Shown piece by piece: positions 1 through 7,899 of a stretch of 64,000 nucleotides of DNA. Both the position numbers and the translations under genes were made by a program. The stretch is from contig NZ_JADBEB010000001.1 in NCBI RefSeq assembly GCF_014874095.1, forward strand, positions 7,750,001 to 7,814,000, read 5' to 3'. The notes beneath the pieces were generated by a model. It ran no database searches, had not been told where the DNA came from, and worked only from the letters and a program-made list of their open reading frames with translations. Within the stretch, counting starts at the first letter, position 1. Each line of letters begins with the position of its first letter. This DNA is from Plantactinospora soyae (GTDB taxonomy: Bacteria > Actinomycetota > Actinomycetes > Mycobacteriales > Micromonosporaceae).

Positions 1-95
1 AGCAGCGCCGAGATCCCGGTGATCGTCAGGGTGAACAGGATCGGCCGTAGAGATCGCCTCGCCGGTGCCGCCCGCACCGCTCCGGTGGCTGACAC
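1..95 (-). CDS. membrane protein, N-terminal part only (runs off the window)
   Basis: Only the first 31 codons lie in the window. A GTG at 95 is preceded by GAGGAG at 109-104 with an 8-base gap, a strong ribosome binding site that fixes the start. The peptide starts MSATGAVRAAPARRSLRP and then turns hydrophobic (ILFTLTITGISAL): a short basic cytoplasmic head followed by a first membrane segment. That pattern fits a transporter or other multi-pass protein. The family cannot be named from so little sequence. Confidence 0.6.
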   Translation of the reverse strand, partial: MSATGAVRAAPARRSLRPILFTLTITGISAL

Positions 96-458
96 AGCTT
101 CGACTCCTCAGCTTGTCGCGGGAATTTCTCGGCTTCGGTCACCGACATCGCGAGTCCACGTCCGGCCCGTACGGGCACGCCGTCGGTCCGGTTCGTGCAG
201 CATGACAGGCCGGGTACGCGATCGACCACGTTGCTGAGCACGGCCACAGGATCGACGGCCGCCGCTGAGAACGCCGCTGGTCGGACGGGGTGTCCCGGCG
301 CACACGGCCGGCCTGGCGCCCGGACCCCGACCTAGAATTGGGCCGCACGATCGCCGCAGGCTCGGCGAACCCGCCCGGCGGCGCAGGCCCAGGAACTGGT
401 CATCCCGGCAGCGGGCTGCCATGCGGCGGGTGGGTACGGAGCCGAGGGAGGACATTCG
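96..458. other. intergenic region, nothing recognised
   Basis: This gap separates two divergent genes. The open frames in it are arginine-rich on both strands and match no family. It should hold the promoters of both neighbours, but no convincing -35/-10 pair or inverted repeat was found. Confidence 0.4.
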
Positions 459-842
459 ATGCCGAGTCGGTACGAATCCCCAGTCGAGCGCCAGATCCGG
501 GAGGCGCAGGAGCGGGGCGAGTTCGACAACCTGCCGGGCGCCGGCCGGCCTCTACCCGGGTACGGCGGCACGGACGACGAGAACTGGTGGATCAGAGACT
601 GGGTACGCCGGGAGAACCTCACCGGACTCGCACCGACCTCGCTGAAGATCCGCAAGGAGGTCGAGGACCTGCTGGGGCGACTGGCGAGGGAGTCGTCCGA
701 ACAGTCCGTACGCGCCGTCGTCACCGAACTCAACCAGCGGATCCGGCAGGCCCGTCTGGGACTGGTCGACGGGCCGCCGGTGGTCCTGCGTACCTTCGAC
801 GTGGACGAGGTCGTCGAGACCTGGCGACGGCGAAGGCATTAG
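459..842 (+). CDS. DUF1992 family protein (DnaJ-like C28 conserved region)
   Basis: The 127-residue product matches the small DUF1992 family, also called the DnaJ homologue subfamily C member 28 conserved domain. Diagnostic stretches are the N-terminal ESPVERQIREAQERGEFDNL, the PGAGRPL turn that follows, and the helical C-terminal half with LKIRKEVEDLL and NQRIRQAR. There is no J domain and no signal peptide, so a cytoplasmic protein is expected. The molecular role of the family is unknown. The start is well placed: GGGAGG lies 8 bases before the ATG. It appears monocistronic; a TetR gene follows 53 bases downstream with its own operator between. Confidence 0.85.
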   Translation: MPSRYESPVERQIREAQERGEFDNLPGAGRPLPGYGGTDDENWWIRDWVRRENLTGLAPTSLKIRKEVEDLLGRLARESSEQSVRAVVTELNQRIRQARLGLVDGPPVVLRTFDVDEVVETWRRRRH

Positions 843-850
843 AGCCTTCC

Positions 851-880
851 CTAGAGTTGTTCACTAGCGAACGTCTCTAG
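851..880. promoter_or_regulatory. 30-bp palindrome, probable TetR operator
   Basis: The sequence reads CTAGAG-N2-GTTC-N-CTAG-N-GAAC-N2-CTCTAG, with all paired arms perfect about the centre (865.5). It ends 15 bases before the GTG of the downstream TetR gene, so bound repressor would cover its promoter or start region. Autoregulation is the inferred role. Confidence 0.75.
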
Positions 881-895
881 ACGTACGTTATAGCC

Positions 896-1528
896 GTGAC
901 GGATCTCAAGCGAGCGAACAAGCGGACCCAGAAGGCCGCGGAGACCCGGCGACGCATCCTGGAGGCCGCTCGCGATCTCTTCCTCGATCAGGGATACGGC
1001 GCGACGAACCTTCAGGAGGTCGCGGCCGCCGCAGGTGTCGCGGTGCAGACCATCTACTTCGTCTTCGGCAACAAGCGGACGCTGCTGAAGGAGCTCGTCG
1101 ATGTGACCATCGCCGGGGACGACGAGCCGGTCGCGACGATGAACCGACCCTGGTTCCGGGACGCCCTGGCGACCGACACCGCCGCCGCCCACCTGGCCGC
1201 ACACGTCCGAGGAACCCGGGAGATCCTGGAACGGGTCGCCCGAATCACCAAGATGGTCGGCACGGCCGCTACCACGGACATCGAGGTCGCACAACTCTGG
1301 CCACCTGGCCGGGATCCCCGGTTCCAGGTGCAAACGGCCGCCGCGAAGGCCATGGTCGTCAAGCCGGGTGCACGGCCCGGAGTCTCGGCGGAACAGGCTG
1401 CGGATCTCCTGTACGCCCTCCTGAGCCCCGAGCTCTACCTGCTCTTCGTGCAGGAGCGCGGCTGGTCATCCGAGCAGTGGGAACAGTGGACCTACGACAC
1501 CCTGCTCCCCCAGCTCTGCTCCCCCTAG
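896..1528 (+). CDS. TetR/AcrR family transcriptional regulator
   Basis: This 210-residue protein has the usual TetR plan. A basic N-terminal tail (KRANKRTQKAAETRRRILEA) leads into a helix-turn-helix at about residues 18-62, with LFLDQGYGATNLQEVAAAAGV and the recognition helix AVQTIYFVFGNKRTLL. A variable ligand-binding C-terminal domain follows. The GTG start sits only 15 bases after a 30-bp palindrome and has no clear Shine-Dalgarno sequence, so translation may be leaderless or nearly so. The ligand is unknown. The downstream SnoaL-like gene has a different operator type, so it is not obviously a target. Confidence 0.9.
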   Translation: MTDLKRANKRTQKAAETRRRILEAARDLFLDQGYGATNLQEVAAAAGVAVQTIYFVFGNKRTLLKELVDVTIAGDDEPVATMNRPWFRDALATDTAAAHLAAHVRGTREILERVARITKMVGTAATTDIEVAQLWPPGRDPRFQVQTAAAKAMVVKPGARPGVSAEQAADLLYALLSPELYLLFVQERGWSSEQWEQWTYDTLLPQLCSP

Positions 1529-1566
1529 GACCCGGCTCGCCCATACCGGTCGCGATGCTGGACAAG

Positions 1567-1610
1567 ATGAGTCGCCACTCACTATCTTTTTTTCATGAGT
1601 CAGCACTCAT
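1567..1610. promoter_or_regulatory. two TGAGT-N4-ACTCA operators before the SnoaL-like gene
   Basis: Two copies of the same inverted repeat lie head to tail: TGAGT-CGCC-ACTCA at 1568-1581 and TGAGT-CAGC-ACTCA at 1596-1609. The second extends to ATGAGT/ACTCAT. Their centres are 28 bp apart and a T-rich tract lies between them. The ribosome binding site AAGGAG of the next gene begins 4 bases after the second copy. Paired sites of this shape are typical of TetR-family dimers. The cognate regulator is not evident, because the palindrome before the neighbouring TetR gene has different arms. Confidence 0.7.
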
Positions 1611-1628
1611 TTTAAGGAGCGAACCGCC

Positions 1629-2033
1629 ATGGAGATCACTCCGCGCGACCTGTTCCACCGGATGCGGCGACAGTGGCTCGACCATCCCGCCGCACTGACC
1701 GGCGAGGACCTGGCCGACGACGTGGTCGTGGAACTTCCGTTCGCCCGGCCGGGCCAGCCGAGCAGGTTCGGAAGCAGGCAGCAGTTCCTGGAATTCGCCA
1801 ACCCGCAGCGGGCCATGCTGCCGGTTCGATTCGACGACTGCCGCACCGTCGCCATCCACGACACCACGGACCCGCACACCATCGTCGTCGAGTACGAGCT
1901 GACCGGCACGTCCACGAAGACCCATCGGCAGTCCACGGCCGCCTTCGTCGGCGTACTGACCGTTCGCGACGGGAAGATCGCCCTCTGGCGCGAGTACCAG
2001 GACACCGCGGCCATCCTGGAAGCCGTCGGGTAG
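1629..2033 (+). CDS. SnoaL-like / NTF2-fold protein
   Basis: The 134-residue product has the length and pattern of the SnoaL-like group: an N-terminal helix (LFHRMRRQWLDHP), an early acidic strand (DDVVVELPFARPGQPSRF), and alternating strands ending in VGVLTVRDGKIALWREYQD. Proteins of this fold can be small isomerases, cyclases or ligand binders, so no reaction can be assigned. The start is firm: AAGGAG lies 9 bases before the ATG. The twin operators upstream suggest tight, signal-responsive expression, perhaps with a steroid-, polyketide- or xenobiotic-type ligand, but that is inference. Confidence 0.8.
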   Translation: MEITPRDLFHRMRRQWLDHPAALTGEDLADDVVVELPFARPGQPSRFGSRQQFLEFANPQRAMLPVRFDDCRTVAIHDTTDPHTIVVEYELTGTSTKTHRQSTAAFVGVLTVRDGKIALWREYQDTAAILEAVG

Positions 2034-2091
2034 ACGCCGCGGCAGCCATGCGTCGGCCGGCCGGATGTCTGCGACAGCCTTGGTGCGGTGG

Positions 2092-2949
2092 TCAGTGACG
2101 GCGGGCGGTGACGATCCAGGCACGCGAGTCGAAGCACACGCCGGCGTCGGTGGTGTGGGCGGCGAGGGTGGCGCGTAGCCGCTTGCGTGCCTGCTCGGCC
2201 GTCACGTCGTCACGGTTGGCAAGCAGGTCTTCGAACTCCCACAGGCGGACCACGGCCTCGAAGGCGGTGGCGCTGTCCGGGCCGTAGTAGACGGGCTCGT
2301 GCACGTCGGTGAAGCTGACTTCCGCGAAGCCGGCCGCCACCAGAATGCCTTCCGTGACGGTCGGGTCGGCGAGCGAGAACGGGTCCGGACCGCCGGTGGG
2401 AGGGGTGGGTGCGGCTGTCGCTGCGGTGAGAGCCCGGCGGATCGCGGTGGCCCATTCATTGGCGTCGCGGTCCTGCCAGACCAGCAGCACCAGGCGCGCT
2501 CCGGGGCGCAGGGCGCGCCCGATATTGGTGAACGCGGCGACCGGGTCGGCGAAGAACATCGTTCCGAACCTGCTGACGCAGAGGTCGAAATGCGTCGGTG
2601 GGAAGCGGTGGACCTGGGCGTCCGCCTGCTGGTAGGTGATGTTGGACAATCCCTGGTCGTCGCTGAGCTGTCGGGCCCGGTCGAGCATTCGTGCGGAGAG
2701 GTCCACGCCGACCGCGCTTCCGGCGACGGCGGCGCGGGCGGCCTCGCGTGTGGACTGGCCCGTGCCACAGCCGATGTCGAGCACCCGGTCACGGGAGCCG
2801 ACCCGGGCAGCGACGCGGAAGAGCTCGTTGTGCAGCCGCAACTCTGCGTCGTAGTCGAACAGGTCGGCGTGCCTGGTTCCGTGCTCACCCGTGGTCGGCT
2901 CGGAGTTCGACCGCGCCTGGGTACCGTCCTCGTCGGACATCACCGTCAC
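2092..2949 (-). CDS. class I SAM-dependent methyltransferase
   Basis: A methyltransferase of about 285 residues. Motif I is VLDIGCGTGQSTRE near residue 50, followed by VGVDLSARMLDRARQ (motif II acidic loop), YQQADAQVHRFP, and DLCVSRFGTMFFADP (post-motif region). The substrate is unknown. The GTG at 2949 overlaps the stop of the upstream hydrolase by four bases and has GAGAGG five bases before it, so it is preferred over the ATG at 2940. The overlap implies coupled translation, so the two products probably serve one function. Related methyltransferases act on small molecules such as polyketides, but nothing here fixes the substrate. Confidence 0.88.
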   Translation of the reverse strand: MTVMSDEDGTQARSNSEPTTGEHGTRHADLFDYDAELRLHNELFRVAARVGSRDRVLDIGCGTGQSTREAARAAVAGSAVGVDLSARMLDRARQLSDDQGLSNITYQQADAQVHRFPPTHFDLCVSRFGTMFFADPVAAFTNIGRALRPGARLVLLVWQDRDANEWATAIRRALTAATAAPTPPTGGPDPFSLADPTVTEGILVAAGFAEVSFTDVHEPVYYGPDSATAFEAVVRLWEFEDLLANRDDVTAEQARKRLRATLAAHTTDAGVCFDSRAWIVTARRH

Positions 2950-3821
2950 CGCATCCTCTCGATGGCGATTCGGTCGCCTCCGGTGTGCTGGATCAGAGCC
3001 GGTACGAACACGTCCCACAGCGGCTTCGGCAGGTCGTGCCCCGCGCCCTGGAGGATCAGCAGCTTCGCGCCGGGAATCGCGTCGCGCAGCGCCTGCCCGT
3101 GCGGGAGCGGGAAGACCGGGTCGCGGTCCCCGTGCACCACCAGGGTCGACGCCTTGATGCCGCCGAAGCCGCGGGACGGCCCGTCGAAGATCATCGCGAA
3201 GTGGTTGGCGAGGGTGGACGCGATGTTGCGGGTGCGGGCCACGTCCCGCTCGACCAGCACACGCGTGGCGGCTTCGTCGAAGTGGGGCGAGCCACCCGAG
3301 TACGCCCTCGCCGATGCGACGACGAAGTCCACCACCGCGGCGCGATCGGCGGGGTCCGGGGCGGCGGAGTTGTTGCCGGTGAGCTCGTCCGACGGCGGTG
3401 GGAGGCCGTCCTCGCCCGTGGAGGTGGAGACGAACGTCAGCGATGCGACCCGGTCGGGGTGGTCCACCCCGACGATGAGCCCGATTCCGCCAGCCATGGA
3501 CCGGCACACGATGTGTGCGCGGTCGACGTTCAGGGCGTCCAGGATGCCGAGCGCGTCCCCGGCCAGGTCCGTGAACGTGTAGCCCGGCCGCCCGGGCGGG
3601 TAGCTGGTGGATCTGCCGGTGTCCCGGGTGTCGTAGCGGATCACGAACCGGTCGCCGCGCGCGATCTGCTCGCACAGCTCGGCTTCCCACCACAGCATCG
3701 AGGCGGCCGCACCATCGACGAGCAGGATCGCGGGGTCCCGGGGGCTTCCGAAGGTCTCGACGCACAGCTCGACATCGGCGACCTGTACGAGCCTCTCGCC
3801 GTGGGCAGGGTGATCGGTCAT
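2946..3821 (-). CDS. alpha/beta hydrolase, methylesterase-like
   Basis: The 291-residue protein has an alpha/beta-hydrolase core: the strand VIRYDTRDTGRSTSY, the nucleophile region HIVCRSMAGG (Ser108), VVHGDRDPVFPL for the acid, and LQGAGHDLP for the catalytic His. It resembles the RdmC-type esterases of aromatic polyketide pathways in overall layout. The nucleophile elbow is unusual: the normal G-x-S-x-G is C-R-S-M-A followed by GG. An ATG at 3821 with GGAG upstream is chosen; an in-frame ATG at 3875 would add 18 residues that do not look family-like. It is transcribed first in a two-gene operon with the methyltransferase. Confidence 0.82.
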   Translation of the reverse strand: MTDHPAHGERLVQVADVELCVETFGSPRDPAILLVDGAAASMLWWEAELCEQIARGDRFVIRYDTRDTGRSTSYPPGRPGYTFTDLAGDALGILDALNVDRAHIVCRSMAGGIGLIVGVDHPDRVASLTFVSTSTGEDGLPPPSDELTGNNSAAPDPADRAAVVDFVVASARAYSGGSPHFDEAATRVLVERDVARTRNIASTLANHFAMIFDGPSRGFGGIKASTLVVHGDRDPVFPLPHGQALRDAIPGAKLLILQGAGHDLPKPLWDVFVPALIQHTGGDRIAIERMR

Positions 3822-4254
3822 GATCTCCACGCTAGGCCAACCAGCACATCGACAAAAGCGATAGTTTCCGATCACGTCGATCGTTCCAGGCGATTGCTAT
3901 TGGCTACGATGCGGTCCGGTGCGCCTGGCCCAACTCGACGGCGCACCGATGGGCACCTTCCGACCGGTATGCCACCAGCCCCGGGTGGAGCGGGCGCTCC
4001 GCCGAACCTGCACGGACGTCGATGGTCGGGCCGGACATGCGCCTGACGGCACCGCCGACATGGTCGCATCCGAATCCAGCATAGACATCGCCGCCGCTTA
4101 ACGATTCGACGACTGTCCGGCGTTCGCTTCCGGATTTTACTGACTTCTCGATAGGACCGCACCACCCCACTGATACTGTCTGTTGTCGTTGACTTCCGGT
4201 ATCCGTATGCGCTCTCTCCCATCCTTCGGGCGAAGCCTCGGGGCCACTGCTGCC

Positions 4255-4266
4255 TGAACCGGTTCA
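4255..4266. promoter_or_regulatory. TGAACCGGTTCA palindrome, operator copy 1
   Basis: This is a perfect 12-bp palindrome. It lies inside a 16-base direct repeat, CTGCCTGAACCGGTTC plus a following A, shared with the second copy 91 bp downstream. The CG-centred symmetric form is typical of LacI-family operators that control sugar importers. Confidence 0.75.
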
Positions 4267-4345
4267 CGGATCGTGACCACTGGGCGCCGCTGCCAGCCTT
4301 TCGCCTCAGGCAAGCCCTCTAGCAGGCCAAACAGGTGGTTCTGCC

Positions 4346-4357
4346 TGAACCGGTTCA
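4346..4357. promoter_or_regulatory. TGAACCGGTTCA palindrome, operator copy 2
   Basis: It is identical to copy 1 and also preceded by CTGCC. It lies about 42 bp upstream of the -35 box of the importer promoter, so simple promoter occlusion is not obvious. Looping between the copies or activator-like action is possible. No regulator gene is adjacent. Confidence 0.75.
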
Positions 4358-4398
4358 TGCACTTAACAGTTCAGCTCCCGCATGGCGTTGTCACGTCG

Positions 4399-4427
4399 TT
4401 GACACGGCTGTAACCCGCGTGTACGTT
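4399..4427 (+). promoter_or_regulatory. promoter of the first sugar importer operon
   Basis: TTGACA at 4399-4404 and TACGTT at 4422-4427 are separated by 17 bases, close to the housekeeping sigma consensus. Transcription would start near 4434, leaving a leader of about 90 bases before the ATG at 4525. Confidence 0.65.
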
Positions 4428-4524
4428 CCCCTGCAAGTCGCGACGCCTATCCCACCCTCCCCGAAGGCGCGCCTCTACACATCGTGCAATGTCCAATGTG
4501 GACACCGAAAGGTGGGACGCGCAT

Positions 4525-5817
4525 ATGAAAAAGTACGGAATCGCAGGCACCGCACTCGCACTTCTGCTGGCCCTGGCCGGCTGTGGCGGGGACGACGAGG
4601 GCGGCACCGACGGCGCCATCTCCGGCGAGATCACGGTGCTCACCCAACGCACCGACATCGTCAACACGGTCTTCCAGGATTACAAGAAGAAATTCGAGGC
4701 CAAGTATCCGGGCACCTCGGTCAAGTTCGAGGCGATCACCGACTACGAGGGCGAAGTCCGGATCCGGATGAACACCAAGGAGTACGGCGACGTCCTCCTC
4801 ATCCCCAACTCCGTCACCGACGACCTGCTGTCGACCTTCTTCGAACCGCTGGGCACGGTCGACGAACTCAAGGACAAGTACCGGTTCGTCCGCAACGAGA
4901 AGATCCTCGACGGCAAGGTCTACGGCCTCGCCCTGACCGGCAACGCTCAGGGCTTCGTCTACAACAAGAAGGTGTGGCAGCAGGCGGGCATCACCGCGCC
5001 ACCGAAGACGCCGGCCGAGTTCCTGGCGGCGCTGACCGCGATCAAGGACAAGACCGACGCGATTCCGCTGTACACCAACTACAAGGACGGCTGGCCGCTC
5101 TCCCAGTGGGAGAGTTTCCGGGGTGTGGTGAGCGGCGATCCCGACGCGGCGATCAAGCTGGCGAAGGACGACGCGCCGTGGGCTCCCGGCAAGGAGCACC
5201 ACGTCATCGACTCGCTGCTGTTCGACATCGTGCAGCAGGGCCTGACCGAGCCGGATCCGACGACCACCAACTGGGAGCAGTCCAAGGGCATGATCGGCAC
5301 CGGCAAGGTCGCCACGATGATGCTCGGCTCCTGGTCCATCGTGCAGATGCAGGACGCGGCCACCAACAAGGCCGACATCGGGTACCTGCCCTTCCCCATG
5401 CAGCCCAACGGCAAGTTCCACACCGTGATGGCGGGCGACTACAAGAACGCCATCAACATCAACTCCAAGAACAAGGCGACGGCCCGGGCCTGGATCGACT
5501 GGTTCACGGACGAGTCGAACTACGCCGTGGACCAGGGCGGCATCTCGGCACTGGTCAGCCAGCCGATGCCCAGCACCCTGGCCGACCTGACCGCCGCGAA
5601 CACCGAGTTCATCGAGCTCAGTCCCCCGCCCAAGGGCGAGGAAGGGCTGGCCGACAAGATCGGCAACGCCGCCGAGATCGCCCTGAACGACGGCAAGTAC
5701 CGGCAGCGGATCGTGGATGCCGCGCGGGGGGGCGAAGAAAGAGACCAAGGACGAGATCTTCGCCGACCTCAACAAGAAGTGGTCGGACGCCAAATCCAAG
5801 ATCAAGTGAGCGGCTGA
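4525..5817 (+). CDS. sugar ABC transporter substrate-binding lipoprotein, frameshifted near the C-terminus
   Basis: An extracellular family 1 solute-binding protein. The signal peptide MKKYGIAGTALALLLALAGC ends in an LAGC lipobox, and the body has typical segments such as LTGNAQGFVYNKKVWQQAG and LGSWSIVQMQDA. It would bind an oligosaccharide outside the membrane and hand it to the two permeases downstream. The frame as read ends at 5817 with a non-family arginine/glutamine-rich tail. After the run of seven G at 5726-5732, the alternative frame gives AKKETKDEIFADLNKKWSDA and stops at 5809, which looks like the real C-terminus. One extra G, as a mutation or a sequencing error, explains it. The ATG at 4525 is chosen because it starts the signal peptide. 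Confidence 0.88.
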   Translation: MKKYGIAGTALALLLALAGCGGDDEGGTDGAISGEITVLTQRTDIVNTVFQDYKKKFEAKYPGTSVKFEAITDYEGEVRIRMNTKEYGDVLLIPNSVTDDLLSTFFEPLGTVDELKDKYRFVRNEKILDGKVYGLALTGNAQGFVYNKKVWQQAGITAPPKTPAEFLAALTAIKDKTDAIPLYTNYKDGWPLSQWESFRGVVSGDPDAAIKLAKDDAPWAPGKEHHVIDSLLFDIVQQGLTEPDPTTTNWEQSKGMIGTGKVATMMLGSWSIVQMQDAATNKADIGYLPFPMQPNGKFHTVMAGDYKNAININSKNKATARAWIDWFTDESNYAVDQGGISALVSQPMPSTLADLTAANTEFIELSPPPKGEEGLADKIGNAAEIALNDGKYRQRIVDAARGGEERDQGRDLRRPQQEVVGRQIQDQVSG

Positions 5818-5950
5818 ACCCGGGCAGCCGTTGCCGGTACGGCTCGGGCGCCACACACCTCGGACGTGCGGGCGGCGCGCACCGCCCGCACGTCCCGGCC
5901 GACACGACGACGTGCGGCCTGGCCCATGGGCGGAAGGTTTGCGTTTCCAG

Positions 5951-6916
5951 ATGGCAACTCCGACGAACACCGCGAGTCGGGTCTCCGGGCTGTCCGGGGC
6001 GACCCCTGCGCGGCGCCTCGGACCCGGTGGCCGACGTCGGCAGGGGCTACGCAGGCGAAAGACCATCACCCCGTACCTCTTCCTGATCGCGCCCGTGGCA
6101 CTGCTGGTGGTGTTCACCTACGTCCCGGTCGTTAACATGTTCGGCTACAGCGTCACCTCCTGGAACGGGCTGAGCCCGTCCAAGGAGTTCATCGGCGCCG
6201 ACAACTACATCGAGATCGCGACCCGCCCCGAGCTCTTCGGCGTACTGCGGGTCAGCCTCTACTACATCGGTGCGTCGGTCATCCAGATCGTGCTGGCGCT
6301 CTACTTCGCCACGGTGCTGAGTTTCAACGTCAGGTTCAGGAACTTCTTCAAGGGGATCATCTTCTTCCCGTACCTGATCAACGGCGTCGCGATCGCGATG
6401 GTCTTCCTGTACTTCTTCGAGCCCGGTGGCACCCTCGACTCGACCCTGAACGCGATCGGCCTCGGCGACCTGTCCCGGCAGTGGCTCGGCGATCCCGGCA
6501 CCATCAACTACTCCCTCGCCGGTACGTCCCTCTGGCGCTACCTCGGACTCAACTTCGTACTCTTCCTCGGCGCGATCCAGTCGATTCCGGCGCAGCTCTA
6601 CGAGGCGGCCGAGATCGACGGCGCGAACCGGTGGCACCAGTTCCGCTTCCTGATCCTGCCCGGCATCAGGCCGATCGTCGGACTGTCGTGCATCCTCGCG
6701 ATCTCCGGCTCGCTGTCGGTGTTCGAGATTCCGTACATCATGACCGGCGGCGCCAACGGCAGCGAGACCTTCGTGACCCAGACCGTCTTCATGGCGTTCA
6801 AGGCCTACAAGGTGGGGCTGGCCTCCGCGATGGCCGTCGTCCTGCTGCTGATCATCCTGCTGATCACCTGGGTACAGCGCCGGGTCGTGCCCGACGAGAA
6901 GGTGAACCTGTCGTGA
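5951..6916 (+). CDS. carbohydrate ABC transporter permease (MalF/UgpA-type)
   Basis: The 321-residue product has a short basic N-terminus followed by six hydrophobic segments, starting with ITPYLFLIAPVALLVVFTYV. The EAA loop that docks the ATPase is present as EAAEIDGANRWHQFRFLILP near residue 216. It forms the membrane channel with the next gene's product. The ATG at 5951 is chosen because upstream in-frame sequence is arginine- and proline-rich; its ribosome binding site (GGAAGG, about 14 bases away) is distant. The stop overlaps the next start by four bases (GTGA), so the two permeases are coupled. No ATPase gene is present in the operon. Confidence 0.9.
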   Translation: MATPTNTASRVSGLSGATPARRLGPGGRRRQGLRRRKTITPYLFLIAPVALLVVFTYVPVVNMFGYSVTSWNGLSPSKEFIGADNYIEIATRPELFGVLRVSLYYIGASVIQIVLALYFATVLSFNVRFRNFFKGIIFFPYLINGVAIAMVFLYFFEPGGTLDSTLNAIGLGDLSRQWLGDPGTINYSLAGTSLWRYLGLNFVLFLGAIQSIPAQLYEAAEIDGANRWHQFRFLILPGIRPIVGLSCILAISGSLSVFEIPYIMTGGANGSETFVTQTVFMAFKAYKVGLASAMAVVLLLIILLITWVQRRVVPDEKVNLS

Positions 6917-7809
6917 GCCTGACCGACTTCCGCAGCACCGAGGCACCCGCCGCGCGACGCGCCCGGACCAACCGGACGGAGATCGTCGGCGGCCGGATCG
7001 CCGTCACCCTCAAGTACCTCTCGCTGGTCCTCGCCTCGGTGGTCGTCCTACTGCCGCTGCTGGTCCTGCTGATGGCGTCGCTGAAGACCAACGACGAGTA
7101 CGTCAACGGCGAGCCGTTCGACGCGCCCGGCAACTGGTTCAACCTCGACAACTACGTCACCGCCTTCACCGAGGGCGGCATGCTGCGGGCCTTCGTCAAC
7201 ACCTCGATCATCCTCGTCGTCTCCCTCGTCGGCACCGTCCTGATCGGCTCGATGGCTGCGTACGCCCTCGACCGGTTCGAGTTCCGGCTCAGGAAGACGA
7301 TCATCCTGCTGTTCCTCCTGGCCACCCTGGTCCCGGGGGTGACGACCCAGGTGGCCACCTTCCAGGTGGTGAACAATCTGGGCCTGTTCAACACCCGCTG
7401 GTCGGCGATCGCCCTGTTCCTCGGCACGGACATCATCTCGATCTACATCTTCCAGCAGTTCCTCCGGAGCATCCCCCGGGAGTTGGACGAGTCCGCCGCG
7501 ATCGAGGGCGCGAGTTCCCTCACCATCTACTTCAGGATCATCCTGCCCCTGCTGAAGCCGGCGATCGCGACCGTCGTGATCATCAAGGGGATCACCATCT
7601 ACAACGAGTTCTTCATCCCGTTCCTCTACATGCCCGACCGGGACCTCGGCGTCATCTCGACCTCGCTGTTCCGGTTCAAGGGGCCGTTCGGAGCGCAGTG
7701 GGAGGTCATCTCGGCCGGGGTGATCCTGGTCATCGTCCCCACGCTGGTCGTCTTCCTGCTGCTCCAGCGGTTCATCTACAACGGCTTCACCAGCGGGGCG
7801 ACGAAGTAG
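6913..7809 (+). CDS. carbohydrate ABC transporter permease (MalG/UgpE-type)
   Basis: This 298-residue partner permease has six hydrophobic segments (first one YLSLVLASVVVLLPLLVLLM) and an EAA loop, ESAAIEGASSLTIYFRIILP, near residue 196. Its GTG start lies inside the stop of the preceding gene. With the binding protein it makes a CUT1-type importer; the missing ATPase is expected to be a shared MsiK-like protein encoded elsewhere, as is common in actinobacteria. The substrate cannot be told from sequence. The next gene downstream is on the opposite strand. Confidence 0.9.
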   Translation: MSLTDFRSTEAPAARRARTNRTEIVGGRIAVTLKYLSLVLASVVVLLPLLVLLMASLKTNDEYVNGEPFDAPGNWFNLDNYVTAFTEGGMLRAFVNTSIILVVSLVGTVLIGSMAAYALDRFEFRLRKTIILLFLLATLVPGVTTQVATFQVVNNLGLFNTRWSAIALFLGTDIISIYIFQQFLRSIPRELDESAAIEGASSLTIYFRIILPLLKPAIATVVIIKGITIYNEFFIPFLYMPDRDLGVISTSLFRFKGPFGAQWEVISAGVILVIVPTLVVFLLLQRFIYNGFTSGATK

Positions 7810-7899
7810 GAACGGGCCGCCGGTCGTAGGCCGATCAGCGGGCGACGGGCCTGCCGGATCGAGGCGCGCGAACCGAGCGGTGTCGAGGCGGCCGCTGAC

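Larger units (their letters stand above)
3822..4524. other. long divergent regulatory region
   Basis: These 703 bases separate the minus-strand hydrolase from the plus-strand sugar importer. Base composition is less GC-rich than the flanks. The region contains the two TGAACCGGTTCA operators and the promoter at 4399-4427, listed separately. No family-like coding sequence was seen. Confidence 0.6.

Noticed and set aside
2950-3765. An apparent large fusion of the methyltransferase with an upstream extension
   Set aside because: The upstream part is the shadow of the hydrolase gene in another frame; the hydrolase motifs and GTGA overlap show two genes.
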